A stretch of 64,000 nucleotides of DNA, from the NCBI RefSeq assembly GCF_042675665.1, contig NZ_JBHTJI010000001.1, forward strand, positions 992,001 to 1,056,000, given 5' to 3'. A model generated the notes under the pieces. That model was not told where the DNA came from, made no database searches, and saw nothing but the letters and a program-made list of their open reading frames with translations. Within the stretch, counting starts at the first letter, position 1, and each line of letters opens with the position of its first letter. Positions 60,679 through 64,000 of this stretch are shown here, in pieces. Both the position numbers and the translations under genes were made by a program. Source of the stretch: Mariniflexile jejuense (GTDB taxonomy: Bacteria; Bacteroidota; Bacteroidia; Flavobacteriales; Flavobacteriaceae).

Positions 60679-63600
60679 ATGACCAATTTCAATTTTAAAA
60701 AATGGAATACTATTTTAGGATGGTTTACTTTTTTAATAGCTCTTGTAACATACGGATTAACAGTTGAACCAACAGTAAGTTTTTGGGATGCTGGTGAATA
60801 TATTTTAACATCGGCAAAACTACAAGTTGGGCATCCACCTGGAGCGCCATTATTCCAAATGCTTGGAGCATTTTTCTCGATGTTTGCTTTAGAACCTTCG
60901 CAAGTTGGGTTTATGATGAATATGATGAGTGCCGTATCTAGCGCATTTACCATTCTTTTCATGTTTTGGACTATTACATTGCTATTAAAAAAGCTGGTTG
61001 GTAATAAAAAAGAAATTACTAAAGATAAAGCTATTGCTATTTTAGGCAGCGGTTTTGTTGGTAGTCTTGCTTTTACTTTTACCGATTCGTTTTGGTTTAA
61101 CGCAGTAGAAACGGAGGTTTATGCCATGGCTACCTTAATTATGGCTGCTATGTTTTGGCTTGGGCTACGTTGGGAACAAGATATGCACAAACCGCGTGGT
61201 AACCGTTGGCTTATTTTAATTGCCTTTATTATTGGTTTATCGTTTGGTGTGCATTTTATGGGTTTATTAACCATTCCTGCTATTGGACTTATTTATTACT
61301 TTAAAAACTATAAAAATATTACGCTTAAAAACTTCATAGTTGCAAATGTAGCTTCGGTAGCAGTGTTACTTTTTATATTTAAATTATTAGCACCAAACAT
61401 TCTTAAAATATTCAGTATTTCTGAAATTTTCTTTGTTAATTCTATTGGTCTTCCTTTTAATTCAGGTTCTATAATTGCTGGAATTATATTGGTTGTCACT
61501 ATTGTTTATTCTTTAAAATACACGCAAAAAAAAGGTTTTGTTCATCTAAATACAGGAATTCTGTGTATAACATTTGTAATTATTGGATTTTCTACATGGT
61601 TAATGTTACCAATTCGTGCAAATGCTAATGTGGTTATTAATGAAAATAATCCTTCTAGTGCCAGAGAATTATTGGCTTATTACAACCTAGAACAATACCC
61701 AGAAACACACTTGTTTTATGGCCCACAATTTACCGACCAATATGCCTATTTAGATGAAAACAACCCTTATGTTGACGATAAGCCTAAATACGAAAAAGAT
61801 GAAGCTAAAGGTAAATATGTTATTGTAAACAACTACAAAAAAGCAAAACAGAATTACAACCACAAACACGCTTCTCTTTTACCAAGAATGTGGAGTGCAG
61901 AACATGCTGAAAACTACATGATGTTTTCTGGATATTTAGATTTTAAGTTGAAACCTGAATACCAAATGGAAAATGAATTGCGCACTGCAATTAATAACTT
62001 TAAAAGTGATGTGGCAAAAGGTTCGGTTGATTATGAAGATTATAACAATTTCTTAAAACGCTTTAAAAGTTACATTGATATTGAAAAACCAAGTTTAATG
62101 CAAAACGTTAAGTACATGTTTGAATACCAACTTGGGTACATGTATTGGCGTTATTTTATGTGGAATTTCTCTGGAAGACAAGATGATATTCAAGGAAAAT
62201 ACGATAACCACGGCAATTGGATAACTGGTATTAAACCTTTAGATGAAAAACTTTTAGGTTTCTCGCAAGACAATTTACCTAGCGATGTTGTAAATAACAA
62301 AGCAAGAAACACTTATTATTTGTTACCACTTATTTTGGGCTTAATTGGTTTCTTCTTCTTATTTAATAAAAACAAAAACGTATTCTGGATTTTATTAGTG
62401 TTTTTCCTATTTACAGGTATTGCCATACAGGTATATACAAACGTACGCCCTTTTGAACCGCGCGAGCGTGATTACTCGGTAGTTGGTTCGTTTTACGTAT
62501 TTGCACTTTGGATTGGCTTTGGTGTATATGCACTATTTGATGCTTTAAAAAAATTCATATCACCTAAACTTTTAGCACCTGCCATTTCTATTATTTGTTT
62601 GGTTTTAGTACCTGGTATTATGGCTGCAAACAATTGGGACGACCACGACCGTTCGGACAAATACACCGCCAAATCTATGGCTAAAATGTATTTAGATTCC
62701 TGTGCCGAAAATGGTATTTTGTTCACTATTGGAGACAACGATACCTTCGCACTATGGTATGCTCAAGAAATTGAAGGTTATAGAACCGATGTGCGTGTGG
62801 TAAACACCAGCTTATTTCAAACCGATTGGTATATAGACCAAATGAAACGTAAAGCGTATGAAAGCGACCCAATTCCTTCGCAATTAACACACGATTTATA
62901 TAAATATGGCACTAATGATTATATCATTATAGAACCTGTTGTTAAAGACACATTACAGGTAAAACAGTTTTTAGACTTTGTTGCAAGCAATAACCCTAAA
63001 ACGAAATACAAATACATTTTAGAACAAAAAGGAGTTGATGTATCTCAAGTTAGAGAACAAGATTTAGAAGCTAGTTATTTGCCTACCGAATTTTTAAGAA
63101 TTCCTGTAAACAAAGAAAATGTTTTAAAATATGGTATTGTAAACCCAAAAGATGCCAATAAAATTGTATCTGAAATAAACATTAAAGTAACAGGTGGTGC
63201 ATTATACAAAAACCGTCTTTTAATGCTTGATATTGTTGCCAATAACGATTGGAAACGCCCTATATATTTCACTGGTGGAAGCTTTGGTGACGACGATTAT
63301 ATTTGGATGAAAGATTACCTACAGCTAGATGGTATGTGCTACAAATTAGTACCAATCAAAACACCTGTAGATAAAGCAAACCCGTTTGACATGGGACGTG
63401 TAGATAGCGAGCTTATGTACAAAAAAGTTAAAAAATGGGATTGGGGTAATAGCGGTGGCGATATTTATCACGACCCAGAAACACGTAAAAACTCAATAAC
63501 ATACAGAGGTAATTTAGCCCGATTAATGGAACAATTACTAACCGAAAAGAAGTTAGACAAAGCTGAAAACATTGCAGATATTGCCATGACTAATATGCCT

Positions 63601-63984
63601 GTAGAATATTTTGGTTACTATACGCTTTTAGAACCTTATGTTAGCGGATACTATGAAGTTGGCAACAAACAAAAAGCACAAAAACTATTTAAAGAAGTTG
63701 CTAAAAAATACCAAGAGAATTTAACATATTACAGTAAACTTAAAACCGAAAACCAAGAGCGTTTATTTGAAGATATTTATACAGATATTGAACGTTATAA
63801 AGGTTTATTGAATGTATTGGTGAAATACGATCCTAAGTTTGCTGAAACAGAAGGTGCTATTTTTAATAATCATTTGATGTTATTTAAGCATTTTTACGGC
63901 GATTCATCAAAAGACAAACAAACTCCTAGAACAGAATTAGATATTCCTGAAACCGATAGTACTATCGATTTCACAACCGAATAA
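60679..63984 (+). CDS. DUF2723 / glycosyltransferase family 117 membrane protein
   Basis: The ~1101-residue protein has about a dozen membrane helices in its N-terminal two-thirds and a soluble, TPR-like C-terminal part. The first loop PTVSFWDAGEYILTSAKLQVGHPPGAPLFQML (about 27-58) is the DUF2723 signature and has the Asp-Glu pair typical of GT-C glycosyltransferases such as protein O-mannosyltransferases. Further motifs are ETEVYAMATL and RPFEPRERDYSV. Bacteroidota use this family in surface glycan or O-glycoprotein synthesis; the donor sugar is unknown. ATG 60679 is preferred over an in-frame TTG at 60640. It is complete and stands alone on the plus strand. Confidence 0.88.
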   Translation: MTNFNFKKWNTILGWFTFLIALVTYGLTVEPTVSFWDAGEYILTSAKLQVGHPPGAPLFQMLGAFFSMFALEPSQVGFMMNMMSAVSSAFTILFMFWTITLLLKKLVGNKKEITKDKAIAILGSGFVGSLAFTFTDSFWFNAVETEVYAMATLIMAAMFWLGLRWEQDMHKPRGNRWLILIAFIIGLSFGVHFMGLLTIPAIGLIYYFKNYKNITLKNFIVANVASVAVLLFIFKLLAPNILKIFSISEIFFVNSIGLPFNSGSIIAGIILVVTIVYSLKYTQKKGFVHLNTGILCITFVIIGFSTWLMLPIRANANVVINENNPSSARELLAYYNLEQYPETHLFYGPQFTDQYAYLDENNPYVDDKPKYEKDEAKGKYVIVNNYKKAKQNYNHKHASLLPRMWSAEHAENYMMFSGYLDFKLKPEYQMENELRTAINNFKSDVAKGSVDYEDYNNFLKRFKSYIDIEKPSLMQNVKYMFEYQLGYMYWRYFMWNFSGRQDDIQGKYDNHGNWITGIKPLDEKLLGFSQDNLPSDVVNNKARNTYYLLPLILGLIGFFFLFNKNKNVFWILLVFFLFTGIAIQVYTNVRPFEPRERDYSVVGSFYVFALWIGFGVYALFDALKKFISPKLLAPAISIICLVLVPGIMAANNWDDHDRSDKYTAKSMAKMYLDSCAENGILFTIGDNDTFALWYAQEIEGYRTDVRVVNTSLFQTDWYIDQMKRKAYESDPIPSQLTHDLYKYGTNDYIIIEPVVKDTLQVKQFLDFVASNNPKTKYKYILEQKGVDVSQVREQDLEASYLPTEFLRIPVNKENVLKYGIVNPKDANKIVSEINIKVTGGALYKNRLLMLDIVANNDWKRPIYFTGGSFGDDDYIWMKDYLQLDGMCYKLVPIKTPVDKANPFDMGRVDSELMYKKVKKWDWGNSGGDIYHDPETRKNSITYRGNLARLMEQLLTEKKLDKAENIADIAMTNMPVEYFGYYTLLEPYVSGYYEVGNKQKAQKLFKEVAKKYQENLTYYSKLKTENQERLFEDIYTDIERYKGLLNVLVKYDPKFAETEGAIFNNHLMLFKHFYGDSSKDKQTPRTELDIPETDSTIDFTTE

Positions 63985-64000
63985 GGCATGACCTTAACAC

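Overview
The window is AT-rich chromosomal DNA from a member of the Bacteroidota, most likely a gliding flavobacterium (family Flavobacteriaceae). The evidence is a Bacteroidota-type short primary sigma factor, promoters of the TAnnTTTG class, type IX secretion (T9SS) genes (sprA, PorP/SprF, type A and type B sorting domains), an alternative complex III respiratory operon, and flavobacterial gene orders such as maeB-ruvA-sprA-gcvH. Almost everything is well-packed core or near-core genome. I see no phage, insertion sequence, CRISPR array, toxin-antitoxin pair or defence island.

Layout. 1-4.3 kb: end of a DUF2797 gene, rpsU, primary sigma factor, a large AsmA-like protein. 4.4-6.3 kb: queuosine-precursor transporter and a fused HPPK-deoxynucleoside kinase. 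6.3-6.7 kb: non-coding, with a small repeat element. 6.7-11.4 kb: RemB-like outer-membrane protein, two TonB paralogues, VanZ-like protein and gcvH. 11.4-21.7 kb: sprA (2427 codons), ruvA, malic enzyme. 21.8-30 kb: a sugar-utilisation locus (sucrose phosphorylase-like GH13, fructokinase-like kinase, SLC45-type symporter, glutaredoxin-like protein, TonB-dependent receptor) with a divergent LacI regulator and two perfect operator palindromes. 30-32 kb: queG and ruvB, both edited at their ends by REP-like palindromes. 32-39.2 kb: OmpA/PD40 protein, PorP/SprF and a 1385-residue T9SS-secreted adhesin. 39.4-50.8 kb: ActABCDEF plus cytochrome oxidase subunits II and I. 51-56 kb: SPOR protein and the rimP-nusA-infB operon. 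56-64 kb: tandem universal stress protein, T9SS-exported phytase-like/choice-of-anchor I protein, tRNA-Gln(UUG), and a DUF2723 membrane glycosyltransferase.

How the genes work together. The sugar locus looks like a self-contained sucrose path: outer-membrane uptake by a TonB receptor, inner-membrane symport, phosphorolysis, then fructose phosphorylation. Its architecture recalls the Xanthomonas sux locus with phosphorylase in place of amylosucrase. The two TonB proteins could energise such receptors. The respiratory block encodes quinol oxidation through alternative complex III directly into an aa3-type oxidase. SprA, PorP/SprF, RemB and the adhesin belong to secretion and gliding.

The most interesting unexplained items are: the sux-like locus with its two 21-bp-phased operators and embedded thioredoxin-fold gene; REP-like hairpins that supply coding sequence to the ends of queG and ruvB; a two-copy MITE-like element; a TonB-C-like domain shared by RemB and two adjacent TonBs; and an intrinsic-terminator-like hairpin in the rimP leader. 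I did not find a convincing wholly new system.
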